Counted from the first letter of the stretch, positions 37,040 through 47,135 are shown. The stretch is 64,000 nucleotides of DNA from Gammaproteobacteria bacterium (GCA_030831165.1 JAURLP010000038.1:1-64000), one strand, 5' to 3'. Notes: a model not told the origin generated them from the sequence alone. Made by a program: numbers and translations.

Positions 37040-37819
37040 ATGACAGACAATACAACTTCAAAGACCTATCTGGACTGGATAGCCATAGTAGTTTTAGCCA
37101 TTGGCCTGATTGTAGGATTAATCATCCTGGCCGCTCCGGCTGGAACATGGCTTGGTCTTTGGGTGTTTGGCACAGGTTTTCAGATATTAATTGCACTTGA
37201 CCCCTTTACGCACTGGATAGCAGCACTATGCGCACTTGGATTGCTTGCTGTCATTGTTTTGGCAGTCAAATCAAAAGCACAAAATACCGCCAGGCTTTGT
37301 ACATTCGCAGCGGTAGGCACTTTATCCGCTTTTCTTGCCTGGTATATACCCAGCACGGTACAGGCACGATTGAGCTACCCGGTTATTCACGACATCTCCA
37401 CCGATGTTATCAACCCCCCAATGTATGTGGCCAATGTGCCATTGAGAGCACAAGCTGTGAATCCGATGGAGTATGGGGTTGTTGAAGGTTTGACGCTGGA
37501 AGAACACATACAGCAGCAGCAAGCAGCGTTTCCTGATTTGGTGCCGCAACTTATAGATGCAAGCCCTCAGGAAGTTTTTGACCGCTCTGTCGCTGCGCTT
37601 GAAACCATGGGGCTTGAAATTACCGCTGCTGTACCTGAAGAAGGTCGTATAGAGGCGGTTGCCTCAACTTTCTGGTTTCGTTTTAAAGATGATGTCGTCA
37701 TCAGAATTCAAGCAGAAGGCAATCAAACCCGCATTGATGCTCGTTCACTTTCCCGCGTCGGTCGCGGCGACCTAGGCGCCAATGGCTTGCGCCTGCAGGA
37801 ATTTTTTAGCTTGTTATAA
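37040..37819 (+). CDS. DUF1499 domain membrane protein
   Basis: A 259-residue protein: three N-terminal helices (about 13-35, 46-72 and 84-103), then a C-terminal DUF1499 domain (YPVIHDISTDVINPP, EVFDRSVAALETMGLEI, FKDDVVIRIQ, DARSLSRVGRGDLGANGLRLQEF). AAGGG-type ribosome site before ATG. Function of the family is unknown. Convergent with rlmH, three bases apart. Confidence 0.88.
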   Translation: MTDNTTSKTYLDWIAIVVLAIGLIVGLIILAAPAGTWLGLWVFGTGFQILIALDPFTHWIAALCALGLLAVIVLAVKSKAQNTARLCTFAAVGTLSAFLAWYIPSTVQARLSYPVIHDISTDVINPPMYVANVPLRAQAVNPMEYGVVEGLTLEEHIQQQQAAFPDLVPQLIDASPQEVFDRSVAALETMGLEITAAVPEEGRIEAVASTFWFRFKDDVVIRIQAEGNQTRIDARSLSRVGRGDLGANGLRLQEFFSLL

Positions 37820-37822
37820 AAA

Positions 37823-38293
37823 TTAAGTCCGATGGTAAGGATGATTATTTAAAATCGACCACACCCGGTATATCTGCTCAACCAGGACCACTCGAACTAT
37901 TGGATGGGGAAAAGTCAGGGCTGATAAAGACCAGCGGGCATCTACCGACTGAAGACATTCTTTTGTTAAGCCATCAGGCCCGCCAACAAGCAGAGATATA
38001 TTTTGACCATTATCTCTGACCTTGTTGAATTGATGTGCCAGTGCCGGGGTGCTTAGGCACTGCCCTTCGTCGTCCAGTGCAACAACGTAATCATTTTTAC
38101 CACAGGCTTCCAGAAGCGCTTTAGCTTCTTTTTCCATCGCGGCGGTAATTGGGGAATTCTTGCTTCGATTGGCTAGCGGAACTTCAGTTATTGAGAGGCT
38201 GAAGTCTGAGGGCAAACGTTTTTGATACTCTGCAACACCTTTTTCCACCCAACTGGGCATCTTATTGCCAACTGCAATAAGCCGAATTTTCAT
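37823..38293 (-). CDS. rlmH: 23S rRNA pseudouridine-1915 N3-methyltransferase RlmH
   Basis: A 156-residue SPOUT methyltransferase: MKIRLIAVGNKMPSWVEKGV, LLVGGPDGLTKECLQSVD and the C-terminal RVVLVEQIYRVWSILNNHPYH, all diagnostic. It methylates pseudouridine 1915 in helix 69. It overlaps the rsfS stop by four bases. Confidence 0.97.
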   Translation of the reverse strand: MKIRLIAVGNKMPSWVEKGVAEYQKRLPSDFSLSITEVPLANRSKNSPITAAMEKEAKALLEACGKNDYVVALDDEGQCLSTPALAHQFNKVRDNGQNISLLVGGPDGLTKECLQSVDARWSLSALTFPHPIVRVVLVEQIYRVWSILNNHPYHRT

Positions 38294-38631
38294 TCAGGAT
38301 CACGTTCCGCCGCAATACTCCAAAGCGACTCCAGATCATAGAGCTCCCGGCTGGAAGCCAGCATCGCATGGACAATGACATCACCCAAATCGACCAGTAT
38401 CCACTCCGATTGATTCTGCCCTTCCATGCCATAGACCTTGGCACCACTTTTTTTAACTTTTTTTACCAACTCATCGGTCAATGCTTTTAAATGACGATTG
38501 GAAGTGCCGGTGACTACAACCATATAATCACAAACTGATGTTAAGTTTTTAACATCAAGACAAACAATATCCTGTCCTTTCAAATCATCCAGGCTTTTAT
38601 AGGTAAGTGCTTTTAACTCGTCTGCCTTCAA
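38290..38631 (-). CDS. rsfS: Ribosomal silencing factor RsfS
   Basis: A 113-residue member of the Iojap/RsfS family: DLKGQDIVCLDVKNLTSVCDYMVVVTGTSNRHLKAL and GEGQNQSEWILVDLGDVIVHAM-like (here MEGQNQSEWILVDLGDVIVH). It binds L14 on the 50S subunit and blocks subunit joining in starvation. It sits between nadD and rlmH in the usual order. Confidence 0.96.
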   Translation of the reverse strand: MKADELKALTYKSLDDLKGQDIVCLDVKNLTSVCDYMVVVTGTSNRHLKALTDELVKKVKKSGAKVYGMEGQNQSEWILVDLGDVIVHAMLASSRELYDLESLWSIAAERDPE

Positions 38632-38640
38632 TGGTTTTCC

Positions 38641-39300
38641 TCAATTATAAAGTTTATGTTTTTTAATGTAATTAATGACTTTGTTGGGTATTAAATAGCG
38701 AGCCGATTTATTTTCTTTTAATATATCCCGAATATCACTTGAGGCAATCATTAATGGTGTAAAGCTGTATACCAGTACTTTGCCATTTTTTTTCGTCCCT
38801 ATCTTTGAGAAACTCGACACAGTTCTATCATCGCAAAATTTTTTTACTGCCTTGGTCGGATTAATTTCCCAACCAGGTCGGGTGATAACAATAATATGAG
38901 CAAGCTCAAATAATTGTTTCCACAATTTCCAACCATTCAGCCTATTAAAAGCATCAGCGCCCAAGATTAAAAATAATCTGTCATTCGGGTATTCAGTTCG
39001 CAGAGATTCGAGCGTTTCAACCATATAAGACGGACCAGGTCTCATGCATTCGCGTTGATCGACCACCAGCCCTTTTACAGACTTGGTGGCTTTATGCAGC
39101 ATGGCGATACGATGCTGAGCGGCAGCGATTGGTTCATCTTTATGGACGGGGTGGTGGCAAGGAACGAGGCGAACTTCATCCAGAGGAAAATCCTGCAGTG
39201 CAGACAAGGCGGTCCGTAAATGGCCAAAATGAACCGGATCAAACATGCCACCCAGTATGCCGATACTTTTAATTTTGCTTTTAACCCCGCTTATACCCAT
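38641..39300 (-). CDS. nadD: Nicotinate-nucleotide adenylyltransferase NadD
   Basis: A 219-residue nucleotidyltransferase: GILGGMFDPVHFGHLR (GxFDPxHxGH signature), LILGADAFNRLNGWKLW and the ISSTxxR-like SSDIRDILKE. It adenylates NaMN in NAD synthesis. Its ATG begins at the base next to the proA stop, so the two are tightly coupled. Confidence 0.96.
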   Translation of the reverse strand: MGISGVKSKIKSIGILGGMFDPVHFGHLRTALSALQDFPLDEVRLVPCHHPVHKDEPIAAAQHRIAMLHKATKSVKGLVVDQRECMRPGPSYMVETLESLRTEYPNDRLFLILGADAFNRLNGWKLWKQLFELAHIIVITRPGWEINPTKAVKKFCDDRTVSSFSKIGTKKNGKVLVYSFTPLMIASSDIRDILKENKSARYLIPNKVINYIKKHKLYN

Positions 39301-40560
39301 CTACTTTCGGATGTGTCCATCACCAAGGACTATATACTTCTGCGATGTCAGCCCTTCCAATCCAACCGGACCTCTGGCATGGATTTTATCTGTCGAAATG
39401 CCTATTTCAGCACCAAGTCCATATTCAAATCCGTCGGCAAAGCGCGTCGATGCATTAATCATCACTGAACTCGAATCAACTTCTCGCAAAAAACGCATCC
39501 CTCTCGCATAATCTTCGGTCACAATTGTGTCAGTGTGTTGAGATCCATGAGCATTAATATGCTCGATAGCTTCACTCAGTCCACTCACAACTTTTATGGC
39601 CAATATTGGCGCTAGATATTCTGTTTCCCAGTCTTCACTGGTTGCAGTCTCTATGCCTGGGAGAATGTCCAGAGTCTTTTCACAACCTCGGAGCTCAACG
39701 TCTTTTTCATCATAGACCTGCATAATTTGTGGCAGAAATTCTTCAGCCATAGACTCGGCTACCAAGAGAGTTTCCATTGCATTACAAACACCATATCGAT
39801 GAGTCTTGGCATTCAGAGCAATATTAACGGCTTTGCTCATATCAGCGCCGTCATCAATATAGACATGGCAAATACCATCCAGATGTTTGATTACCGGTAC
39901 CCGAGCGTCCTGACTTATTCTTTCTATCAAGCTCTTACCACCGCGAGGTACGATAACATCAATATATTCAGGCATCGTAATCATGTGACCGACAGCTTCG
40001 CGATCAGTAGTCTCAACGACTTGAACGGCAGCAGCGAGTAATCCAGCTTTATTCAGTCCTTCACGGATACACGCTGCGATAGCCTGATTGGAATGGATAG
40101 CCTCAGAGCCGCCACGCAAAATTGTGGCGTTTCCTGACTTCAGACACAGACTGGCTGCTTCAGCCGTCACATTGGGTCGAGATTCATAGATTATTCCAAT
40201 AACACCTAAAGGCACTCGCATCCGCCCAACCTGAATTCCGCTGGGCATATAGCGCAAATCGTTTATTTCTCCAACGGGATCAACCAGCGCAGCAACTTGC
40301 TGCAAGCCCTCAATCATGTTGTCAATACGGGCTATGGTAAGCTCCAGTCTATCTAGCAGGGGGGCAGATAAGCCTTTAGCCTTACCCGCTGCCAAATCCT
40401 CAGCATTGGCGCTAAGGAGTTGCTGACGACTGGCTTCGATTGCTTCTGCTGTATACAGCAAAGCCTGATTCTTTGCCTGTGTCGATGCAACAGCCATTTG
40501 CCGGGATGCGACTCGGGCATTTTCCCCCAGTTGCTGCATCAAGCCTTTGATATCGGACAT
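39301..40560 (-). CDS. proA: Gamma-glutamyl phosphate reductase ProA
   Basis: A 419-residue reductase of proline synthesis, taking ATG at 40560. A GTG at 40572 is in frame, but its GTGGA serves better as the ribosome site for the ATG. Conserved blocks: [34 protein letters not shown] and the catalytic cysteine in [12 protein letters not shown]. First gene of the proA-nadD-rsfS-rlmH run. Confidence 0.96.
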   Translation of the reverse strand: MSDIKGLMQQLGENARVASRQMAVASTQAKNQALLYTAEAIEASRQQLLSANAEDLAAGKAKGLSAPLLDRLELTIARIDNMIEGLQQVAALVDPVGEINDLRYMPSGIQVGRMRVPLGVIGIIYESRPNVTAEAASLCLKSGNATILRGGSEAIHSNQAIAACIREGLNKAGLLAAAVQVVETTDREAVGHMITMPEYIDVIVPRGGKSLIERISQDARVPVIKHLDGICHVYIDDGADMSKAVNIALNAKTHRYGVCNAMETLLVAESMAEEFLPQIMQVYDEKDVELRGCEKTLDILPGIETATSEDWETEYLAPILAIKVVSGLSEAIEHINAHGSQHTDTIVTEDYARGMRFLREVDSSSVMINASTRFADGFEYGLGAEIGISTDKIHARGPVGLEGLTSQKYIVLGDGHIRK

Positions 40561-40631
40561 TTTTATTTCCACTGCATTAAAAAGAGCGCGATTATACCTG
40601 ATTATTGCTATAAACCGAGCATTCCGCCGCC

Positions 40632-40916
40632 TTATAAATCAGGAATAGAGAGCTCTCCCTTGATAATTTTTTCTTTTTCGCTGCGAGCTAACTTCTTAAT
40701 TCGGTATTCCAGTCTTGACGCTTCGGCGCGATCACCCACCTTGATATAAAATTCGAGACTAAGAGGCCCCTTGCCTCGCAATGATTTTGCCGCAAGCCTG
40801 CCCCCATCCTGATGTTCCTGGAAACGGCGCCTTACATCCGTACTTATTCCGGTATAAATTTTTTTTTGAGCAGTTTTAATCAAATACAAGCTCCAAACTG
40901 CTTTTTGTTCCGTCAA
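40632..40916 (-). CDS. GIY-YIG endonuclease-domain protein (UPF0213)
   Basis: A 94-residue single GIY-YIG domain: [30 protein letters not shown] (YxG...YTGIS with R and H) and [25 protein letters not shown]. Like YhbQ. Starts at TTG 40916; no ATG is available. DNA cleavage is possible, but the cellular role of this family is not settled. Confidence 0.88.
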   Translation of the reverse strand: MTEQKAVWSLYLIKTAQKKIYTGISTDVRRRFQEHQDGGRLAAKSLRGKGPLSLEFYIKVGDRAEASRLEYRIKKLARSEKEKIIKGELSIPDL

Positions 40917-41094
40917 AGTTCAACTCTCTTGATATTTTTAAAACTTATTAAAAAATACTCGGCCTTTCACTGGAAATTTTACCTATTTCCTTGTATAAAT
41001 GCGGCTCATTTTTGAAAGGAATCCCCGATCAAAAACCAATCCCCAATCTGGGCAATTTTTCAACCAGATATAGCTGCAAAGGAATACCCAAAAG

Positions 41095-42264
41095 ATGTAT
41101 AAAATTCAGACATTTAATCAAATTTCTGATAAGGGCTTGTCACGTTTTCCAAGTTCAGATTACGAGGTTTCATCTGAGATCAAAGATCCTGATGCTATCG
41201 TACTTCGTAGTTACAAAATGTCCATGGACAATGTCAGCCCTAACCTGAAAGCCGTTGGCCGAGCGGGTGCCGGCGTCAACAATGTCCCTGTTGATGATTA
41301 CACCAAGGAAGGCATTGTGGTCTTTAACACACCTGGCGCCAATGCGAATGCCGTAAAAGAACTGGTTATCTGCGGTATGTTACTTGCCTCTCGCGGAATT
41401 GTGCCCGGCATCAACTGGGTGAACTCCCTATCTGAGCAGGAAGATTTAAGTGAGCTGGGACCACAGGTGGAAGCCGGCAAGAAGAACTTCAAAGGCTCGG
41501 AGCTTGCCGGAAAAACACTTGGTATAGTCGGTCTGGGTGCAATTGGTGCCATGGTCGCCAATACGGCGATTGACCTGGGCATGAAGGTCATTGGTTATGA
41601 TCCCGCCATTTCTATTGAAGCAGCCTGGCGCCTGTCAAACCAGGTAGAAAAGCAGGAAAGCATGCCAGCCCTGCTTGCTAAATCGGACTTTATCAGCCTG
41701 CATCTACCGATGCTGGACAGCACTCGTAATCTCATTGATGAAAAAGCAGTCAATTATTTCAAAACCGGAGCTGTATTACTGAACTTTTCTCGCGATGCCA
41801 TCGTAAATACTAAAGCAATCCTTCAAGGGATGGAGAGCGGTAAAGTTGGCAAATATGTTTGTGACTTCCCAACTGAAGAGTTACTCAATCATGAGAAAGC
41901 CATACTGATGCCGCATATTGGCGCCAGCACCGAAGAAGCAGAAGATAACTGCGCCGTCATGGCGGTTGACCAAATCCGGGATTTTCTGGAAAACGGCAAC
42001 ATAAAAAATTCAGTGAATTTTCCGCAAATTTCATTAGCCAAAAACGGAGGCGTTCGCTTGGCTATCGTTAATGAAAATGTCCCAGGCATGTTGGGTAAAA
42101 TCACCTCAGTGCTGGCCGACAAAAACATGAACGTAATAGAGCTGTTGAATAAGAGCCGCGGAGATATAGCCTATAATCTTATCGACATAGAAAGTCGTCC
42201 TGATGACGCTATTATTGCTGATATTCAAAAAATAGAACATGTGACGAAGGCCTGGATAGTCTAG
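41095..42264 (+). CDS. serA: D-3-phosphoglycerate dehydrogenase SerA
   Basis: A 389-residue enzyme: VGRAGAGVNNVPVDDYTKEGIVV, the NAD fold TLGIVGLGAIGAMVANTA (about 140-157), the catalytic Arg/Glu/His triad expected around LLNFSRDAIV, FPTEELLNHEKAI and MPHIGASTEEAE, and a C-terminal ACT domain (LAIVNENVPGMLGKITSVLADKNMNV) for possible serine feedback. First step of serine synthesis; serC follows 54 bp later. Confidence 0.96.
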   Translation: MYKIQTFNQISDKGLSRFPSSDYEVSSEIKDPDAIVLRSYKMSMDNVSPNLKAVGRAGAGVNNVPVDDYTKEGIVVFNTPGANANAVKELVICGMLLASRGIVPGINWVNSLSEQEDLSELGPQVEAGKKNFKGSELAGKTLGIVGLGAIGAMVANTAIDLGMKVIGYDPAISIEAAWRLSNQVEKQESMPALLAKSDFISLHLPMLDSTRNLIDEKAVNYFKTGAVLLNFSRDAIVNTKAILQGMESGKVGKYVCDFPTEELLNHEKAILMPHIGASTEEAEDNCAVMAVDQIRDFLENGNIKNSVNFPQISLAKNGGVRLAIVNENVPGMLGKITSVLADKNMNVIELLNKSRGDIAYNLIDIESRPDDAIIADIQKIEHVTKAWIV

Positions 42265-42317
42265 GCACTTTTCAATTGACAGTTAACCATTAACTAACAA
42301 GCAAATCGGATAAATAA

Positions 42318-43409
42318 ATGACTAAGCAGGTATACAATTTTGGTGCTGGACCCGCAATGTTGCCAGTCCCAGTAATGCAACAAATACAAGAAGAGTTTCT
42401 CGATTTTCAGGGCATGGGCATTTCGCTTATTGAAATCAGCCATCGCTCAAAAGAGTTCGAAGCTGTCATCAACCGTTGTGATGAATTAGTTAGAGAAGTT
42501 GCAAACTTACCGGAAAATTACAAAATTCTATATACCCATGGTGGTGCGCAGATGCAGTTCTCAGCAGTACCGTTAAACCTCTTGAACCTCAAACCTGGGA
42601 ATAAAGCTGTTTATTCAATTGGTGGACATTGGACAAAACTTGCGGAGAATGAAGCTCAACGCTATGGTGAAACAATTATCGTTGGAGATAGCTCTAATAC
42701 TAATTTTGATCGAGTACCTGCATTATCCTCAGACTTGATTCCTCAAGATGCTTCTTATGCTTATATAACTAGCAACAATACTATCTATGGCACTCGCTAT
42801 CAAAGCTTGCCTGATACTGGAGATGTCCCATTAGTAATTGATGCGACATCAGAAATTTTTTCTCGCGTTATTGATTTTTCTAGGGTTGGAATTATTTTTG
42901 CTGGATTGCAAAAAAATCTTGGACCATCAGGAACCGCTCTGGTAATTGTAAGGGAGGATCTAATCGGACATGCTCTGAAAATAACTCCATCATTAATGGA
43001 TTACTCTACTTATGAAAAATCGCATTCATTAGCAAACACAAATAATACTTTTGCAATCTACACAATGGGATTAGTTTTAAAATGGTTACAAAATCAGGGA
43101 GGCGTCTCTGTAATTGAAGAAATAAACGAAAAGAAAGCTGCAACGCTTTATTCTGTCATAGATGATAGTAATTTTTATACTGGTACAGCACACAAAGACC
43201 ACAGATCAACCATGAATGTCACTTTCACTCTTCCAAATGAAGAAAGAACAGAAACCTTCTTGAAACAGGCTCTAGAGAATGGACTATATGCACTGAAAGG
43301 GCATAGGAATGTTGGCGGCTTAAGAGCATCAATCTATAATGCCATGCCTTTAGCTGGTTGTGAAAAGCTGGCTGAGTTCATGAAAGAATTTGAGCGCACA
43401 CAAGGCTAA
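42318..43409 (+). CDS. serC: Phosphoserine aminotransferase SerC
   Basis: A 363-residue PLP enzyme: VYNFGAGPAMLPVPVM, HGGAQMQFSAVPLNLL, the PLP lysine in FAGLQKNLGPSGTALVIV and GLRASIYNAMP near the end. It converts 3-phosphohydroxypyruvate to phosphoserine and completes the pair with serA. The second half looks more AT-rich and uses more A/T-ending codons than serA, which may reflect transfer or recombination. A clear terminator follows. Confidence 0.97.
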   Translation: MTKQVYNFGAGPAMLPVPVMQQIQEEFLDFQGMGISLIEISHRSKEFEAVINRCDELVREVANLPENYKILYTHGGAQMQFSAVPLNLLNLKPGNKAVYSIGGHWTKLAENEAQRYGETIIVGDSSNTNFDRVPALSSDLIPQDASYAYITSNNTIYGTRYQSLPDTGDVPLVIDATSEIFSRVIDFSRVGIIFAGLQKNLGPSGTALVIVREDLIGHALKITPSLMDYSTYEKSHSLANTNNTFAIYTMGLVLKWLQNQGGVSVIEEINEKKAATLYSVIDDSNFYTGTAHKDHRSTMNVTFTLPNEERTETFLKQALENGLYALKGHRNVGGLRASIYNAMPLAGCEKLAEFMKEFERTQG

Positions 43410-43432
43410 ACTGTATTGCCCTGAACCAAAAG

Positions 43433-43456
43433 AGCAGCCTGTGGGCTGCTTTTTTA
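43433..43456 (+). terminator. Rho-independent terminator of serA-serC
   Basis: Seven-bp stem AGCAGCC (43433-43439) with GGCTGCT (43444-43450), loop TGTG, then a run of T, 24 bp after the serC stop. Confidence 0.93.
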
Positions 43457-43632
43457 TTTCTGTAATTACCAAATTTACAAACTGCCCCCGTTTAGAGTTA
43501 ATCACAGCTTCTAGCCAACAATTTTTTCCTAAACATAAACTCAATAACCCCAAGTAACTCTTTACTTGTATTCCTTTTGATACATAAAAAATGGTAGGCT
43601 CAGGCTTTTAAACCATAATAAGGAGGCACGCC

Positions 43633-44547
43633 ATGTCTTCCAAAGAACGAAGAACAGTTCCACCAGAAGCAGTTGATCTCTATACCCAGTACATTCATGG
43701 CGAAATAAGTCGCCGGTCTTTTATGAATCGGGTAAAAAAGTTTGCGGTACTTGGCCTTTCAGCTAATACCATTGTTCAGGCCCTAATGCCTGATTATGCG
43801 ATGGGGCAGCAAATAGCCAGAGATGATGAAAGGATAGTAGCAAGCTATGTCACCGTCCCATCGCCACAGGGACACGGATACATAAGAGGATATCTGGTCC
43901 GTCCATATAGCGCAGATAGCAGGAATGAAACATCAACTCCTCTTCCGGGCATTATCGTCGTCCATGAGAATCGTGGTCTCAATCCTCATACCGAAGACGT
44001 TGCTCGACGATTTGCCTTGTCCAACTTCATGGCTTTTGCACCAGATGTTCTGACATCAGTGGGAGGATATCCTGGAGACGATTACCAGGGTGGTCAGCTG
44101 TTCAGTCAGCTTGATCCGGACAAGCGCTTTGAAGATATCGCAGCAGCAGCCTTGTGGCTCAAGAACCGCCCGGATTGCACGGGCAAGATTGGAGCGACCG
44201 GGTTTTGTTATGGCGGCAGCATCTCCAATCAGTTAGCCGTTCGCCTGGGTGATGATCTTGCTGCAGCCGTACCATTCTATGGCGGTGCACCTGGTGCAGC
44301 GGATGTGTCACGCATCAGAGCCGCAGTTATGGTTCAGCATGGAGCTCTTGATACCAGACTGGTAGAGGGATGGCCAGCCTATGAGGACGCCTTACGGTCA
44401 GCGGGTGTGACTTATGAGGGGCACATATATCCTGATTCCGTTCACGGCTTCTTTAATGATGCAACCCCTGAACGCTACAACGAAGCCTCAGCAACCGAAG
44501 CCTGGAGACATACCATAGACTGGTTTAATCAGTATGTGAGAGCTTAA
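43633..44547 (+). CDS. Dienelactone hydrolase-family protein, exported
   Basis: A 304-residue alpha/beta hydrolase. N-terminal ISRRSFMNRVKKFAVLGLSA is a Tat-like leader (SRRSF) with a weak hydrophobic core. DLH motifs: VVHENRGLNPHTEDVARRFA (Glu), GATGFCYGGSISNQ (nucleophile Cys in GxCxGG), GALDTR (Asp) and SVHGFFND (His). GGAGG ribosome site before ATG. The physiological substrate is not predictable. Single gene; about 155 bp of unremarkable sequence separates it from the next. Confidence 0.88.
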   Translation: MSSKERRTVPPEAVDLYTQYIHGEISRRSFMNRVKKFAVLGLSANTIVQALMPDYAMGQQIARDDERIVASYVTVPSPQGHGYIRGYLVRPYSADSRNETSTPLPGIIVVHENRGLNPHTEDVARRFALSNFMAFAPDVLTSVGGYPGDDYQGGQLFSQLDPDKRFEDIAAAALWLKNRPDCTGKIGATGFCYGGSISNQLAVRLGDDLAAAVPFYGGAPGAADVSRIRAAVMVQHGALDTRLVEGWPAYEDALRSAGVTYEGHIYPDSVHGFFNDATPERYNEASATEAWRHTIDWFNQYVRA

Positions 44548-44703
44548 TCTAGAAAAGAGTCTGATGAGCCTGAAGACTTTCTCATAGAGAGTTAGAGGGT
44601 TAACAGGCACATCAGTACTCAAGCAATGAAGAAGCCAAATTAATTTATAGCGTATGCTGGCAAAAGGCCGGGAACCGGTGAAGTATTGGTAAACGTAATA
44701 GCT

Positions 44704-46932
44704 TTAAAAGCGGAAGTTGCGGGTGTACTTCAATACAATCTCCGAATCCTTCGGATTCAAGCCAACAAAAGCCCCTTCCATTGAGTCAAAGTTGTAATTA
44801 ACAACCAGATAAAAATCCTCACCCGCTCTCGGGTTCCAGCGCAGGCGACTGTTTATGCCGAGATTGCCATTTGAATTCACATATTGAATCAAATTGACCC
44901 AGGACCATCGAACATTGAAGGCATAGTTTGCATCCAGAGAAATCTGCCTGATGGTGAAGTCCCCAGCTGGAAGTTCTGTATTTTGTACCCGGTAACTTAA
45001 ATCCAACAAGACATGCTCATTCGGTCGCCAGTTAACACCGAGGTCATATTGTTCCGTATTGCCGTCATAAAACTCTCCCCACTGATAACTTAAATCAGGC
45101 GAAAACCGGCGTTGATTGGTGGTATTAAACATGACTTCATAGGAGTCAAACGTATACTCTCCAGTGGGGATAATAATGCCTGGCCTGATTCGAAAATCAC
45201 GTTCCAAGCCTTCGGTTTCATGATTGTACTGAAAAGCGAGAGAATCCCCATTTTGACTCTGTATATTAAGTACGCGCCATGAAAAAGCCTGACTTTGTAG
45301 CTGTTTGGTATCAAGCGTATCAGTGCGAGAAAAACGAGCAAAGGTAAATAAATTACGTATCAAAGGGTTATTACGTAAAAAATAGCGTCCATTTAAGGTT
45401 ATTTCACCCCTCTCTATACCGTTTCGTCTGGCAAATCCCAAGGCGGGGTTATAGTCCTCTCCTACATAAAGATAAGAAGCCCCATAACTAATCCCAGTAT
45501 TCTGTGTTGAAAGATTGATACTCGCGTTATAAGACTTATCATCGCCATCTAGCCCTTCGGTGTCCGTTTGTTGATATGCAAGCGCCGCAGATAAAGAATG
45601 GCTATCGGAAAAGCGGGTATTTCTGTAAGAAAAATCAGTACCTACTACCGTATTATCCACTTCACTGTTGGGGTCACCCTCGGTCACGATAAAGCCTATC
45701 CGTGACTCGTTTAAAATATTCCGGGTCGCTCTGGCAATTAACACATTTTGCCCATCCAGTCCCGGCCGACCTCCCTGCTGCACAGCGAGAACGCCTAGAC
45801 TATAGTCTCCAATTCGACCGGCAAGCTTACCTCCTACATCGATGTCTACGGGTTGCCCTGTCGCCGGGTCAAGACCAATTCTTCTGGAATAAAATGGATC
45901 CGCATCACTGGGTCCTCCGCCAAACCGAAAACCTGTTGTTGTGCCAAAACCGAAAATCTCGGAATCCTGCAGGAAGAAATCACGCTTTTCGGGAAAGGAA
46001 ATTGAAAAACGGGTTAGATTGACCTGAACATCATCGACTTCAGTTGCCGAGAAATCCGTGTTTAATGTCAGCGCCCCTGTCAAATTAGGCGTAATTTTAT
46101 AGAAAACATCCAGTGTGGGATCAAATCTGGGATCAGTAGTATCAGTAATATAATTTTCTTTGTTTGCTACCGTCACTGAAGGGACTATATCCAACCCCAG
46201 ACCTTGTCTGATATCTCTAATCCCTATCACCCGTCCAGCTGTCGAAGGATTTGTGCTGCGATTAAAGGATGACCAGGCAATGTCTTCATTGGTGCTGGCT
46301 TTAGAACGCACTAGATTAAAACCCCATTCATCGGTGCTTGGATCAAAGTTTAAAGTGGTAAAAGGAATGGCAAATTCCGCTACCCAACCCTGCTCATCAA
46401 GTCTGGATTCTACTTGCCAGATACCACTCCAGTCTGAGTTGAATCGGTTGGCAGCCTCCCAAACCCCTTCACTCCTGACACCATTAGGGTTGGTTGAAAA
46501 ATAAAATCCGGTTCGGGAGTTGTTGAAGGAATCAAGAAAAACACCAATGCTATCGTCAAAACCAATCGACTGACCCTGAATTAATTGTCGAGCACTGATT
46601 TGTGAAGGGTCGCTGTCATACATCCTGGCGCCAACATAAAAATACGTTTCACTATAAGTAACGTAAACTTCCGTTTGTTGAGAGGGAGCTCCATGATCGA
46701 CCGGATTGGTCTGGTGAAAATCAGTAATACGAGTGGCCCGTTGCCAGATTTCATCGTCCAGTACACCATCCAATACCGGTATTAAAGTGGTGGCGTTTAT
46801 TTGAGTTTGTACACGATCAACATTTTGTGTGGGGAGGCCAGATGTTGGCACTTGCGCATAAAGCGAGCCTGAAATAAAAACCATACTTGTGAACAGAAGA
46901 ACAAGATTAATCTTCATAAGATAAGTGTTCAC
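44704..46932 (-). CDS. DUF5916 outer-membrane protein with CBM9-like domain (copy B)
   Basis: A 742-residue paralogue of the protein at 30684-32918: same layout of signal peptide, CBM9-like domain (LDGVLDDEIWQRA, YDSDPSQISARQLIQGQ, GWVAEFAIPFTTLNF) and barrel (GALTLNTDFSATEVDD, FFLQDSEIF, ending KYTRNFRF). The Gly-rich insert of copy A is replaced by FRFGGGPSDAD. The two copies lie on opposite strands about 12 kb apart. Role probably at the outer membrane; ligand unknown. Confidence 0.85.
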   Translation of the reverse strand: MNTYLMKINLVLLFTSMVFISGSLYAQVPTSGLPTQNVDRVQTQINATTLIPVLDGVLDDEIWQRATRITDFHQTNPVDHGAPSQQTEVYVTYSETYFYVGARMYDSDPSQISARQLIQGQSIGFDDSIGVFLDSFNNSRTGFYFSTNPNGVRSEGVWEAANRFNSDWSGIWQVESRLDEQGWVAEFAIPFTTLNFDPSTDEWGFNLVRSKASTNEDIAWSSFNRSTNPSTAGRVIGIRDIRQGLGLDIVPSVTVANKENYITDTTDPRFDPTLDVFYKITPNLTGALTLNTDFSATEVDDVQVNLTRFSISFPEKRDFFLQDSEIFGFGTTTGFRFGGGPSDADPFYSRRIGLDPATGQPVDIDVGGKLAGRIGDYSLGVLAVQQGGRPGLDGQNVLIARATRNILNESRIGFIVTEGDPNSEVDNTVVGTDFSYRNTRFSDSHSLSAALAYQQTDTEGLDGDDKSYNASINLSTQNTGISYGASYLYVGEDYNPALGFARRNGIERGEITLNGRYFLRNNPLIRNLFTFARFSRTDTLDTKQLQSQAFSWRVLNIQSQNGDSLAFQYNHETEGLERDFRIRPGIIIPTGEYTFDSYEVMFNTTNQRRFSPDLSYQWGEFYDGNTEQYDLGVNWRPNEHVLLDLSYRVQNTELPAGDFTIRQISLDANYAFNVRWSWVNLIQYVNSNGNLGINSRLRWNPRAGEDFYLVVNYNFDSMEGAFVGLNPKDSEIVLKYTRNFRF

Positions 46933-46997
46933 TCAATGCCTATTTCAAAAGCAGAGCAGTATAAGGTGGAGACGGGGAAAGAGAAAGATTATCATCA

Positions 46998-47135
46998 TCA
47001 AATTAGTGAAATAACCTTATTTTTTACATGTTTAAGGTTATTTCTAGCGAAATTGATAGCAAGCCAAATTAACACATAGATACCTGCACCAATGATGGTT
47101 CCTAAACCATAGAAGGTCAGGATTAATAAGTTCAT
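46998..47135 (-). pseudogene. N-terminal remnant of an APC-family amino acid permease
   Basis: A 45-codon frame from ATG 47135 begins MNLLILTFYGLGTIIGAGIY and continues VLIWLAINFARN. This matches the first helix of APC-superfamily permeases (LTFYGLGTIIGAGIYVLIG), but the rest of the transporter is gone and the frame ends after VISLI. It is either a leftover of a deleted permease or a small single-helix protein made from it. The other bases in the 363-bp gap 46933-47295 show nothing more. Confidence 0.55.
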
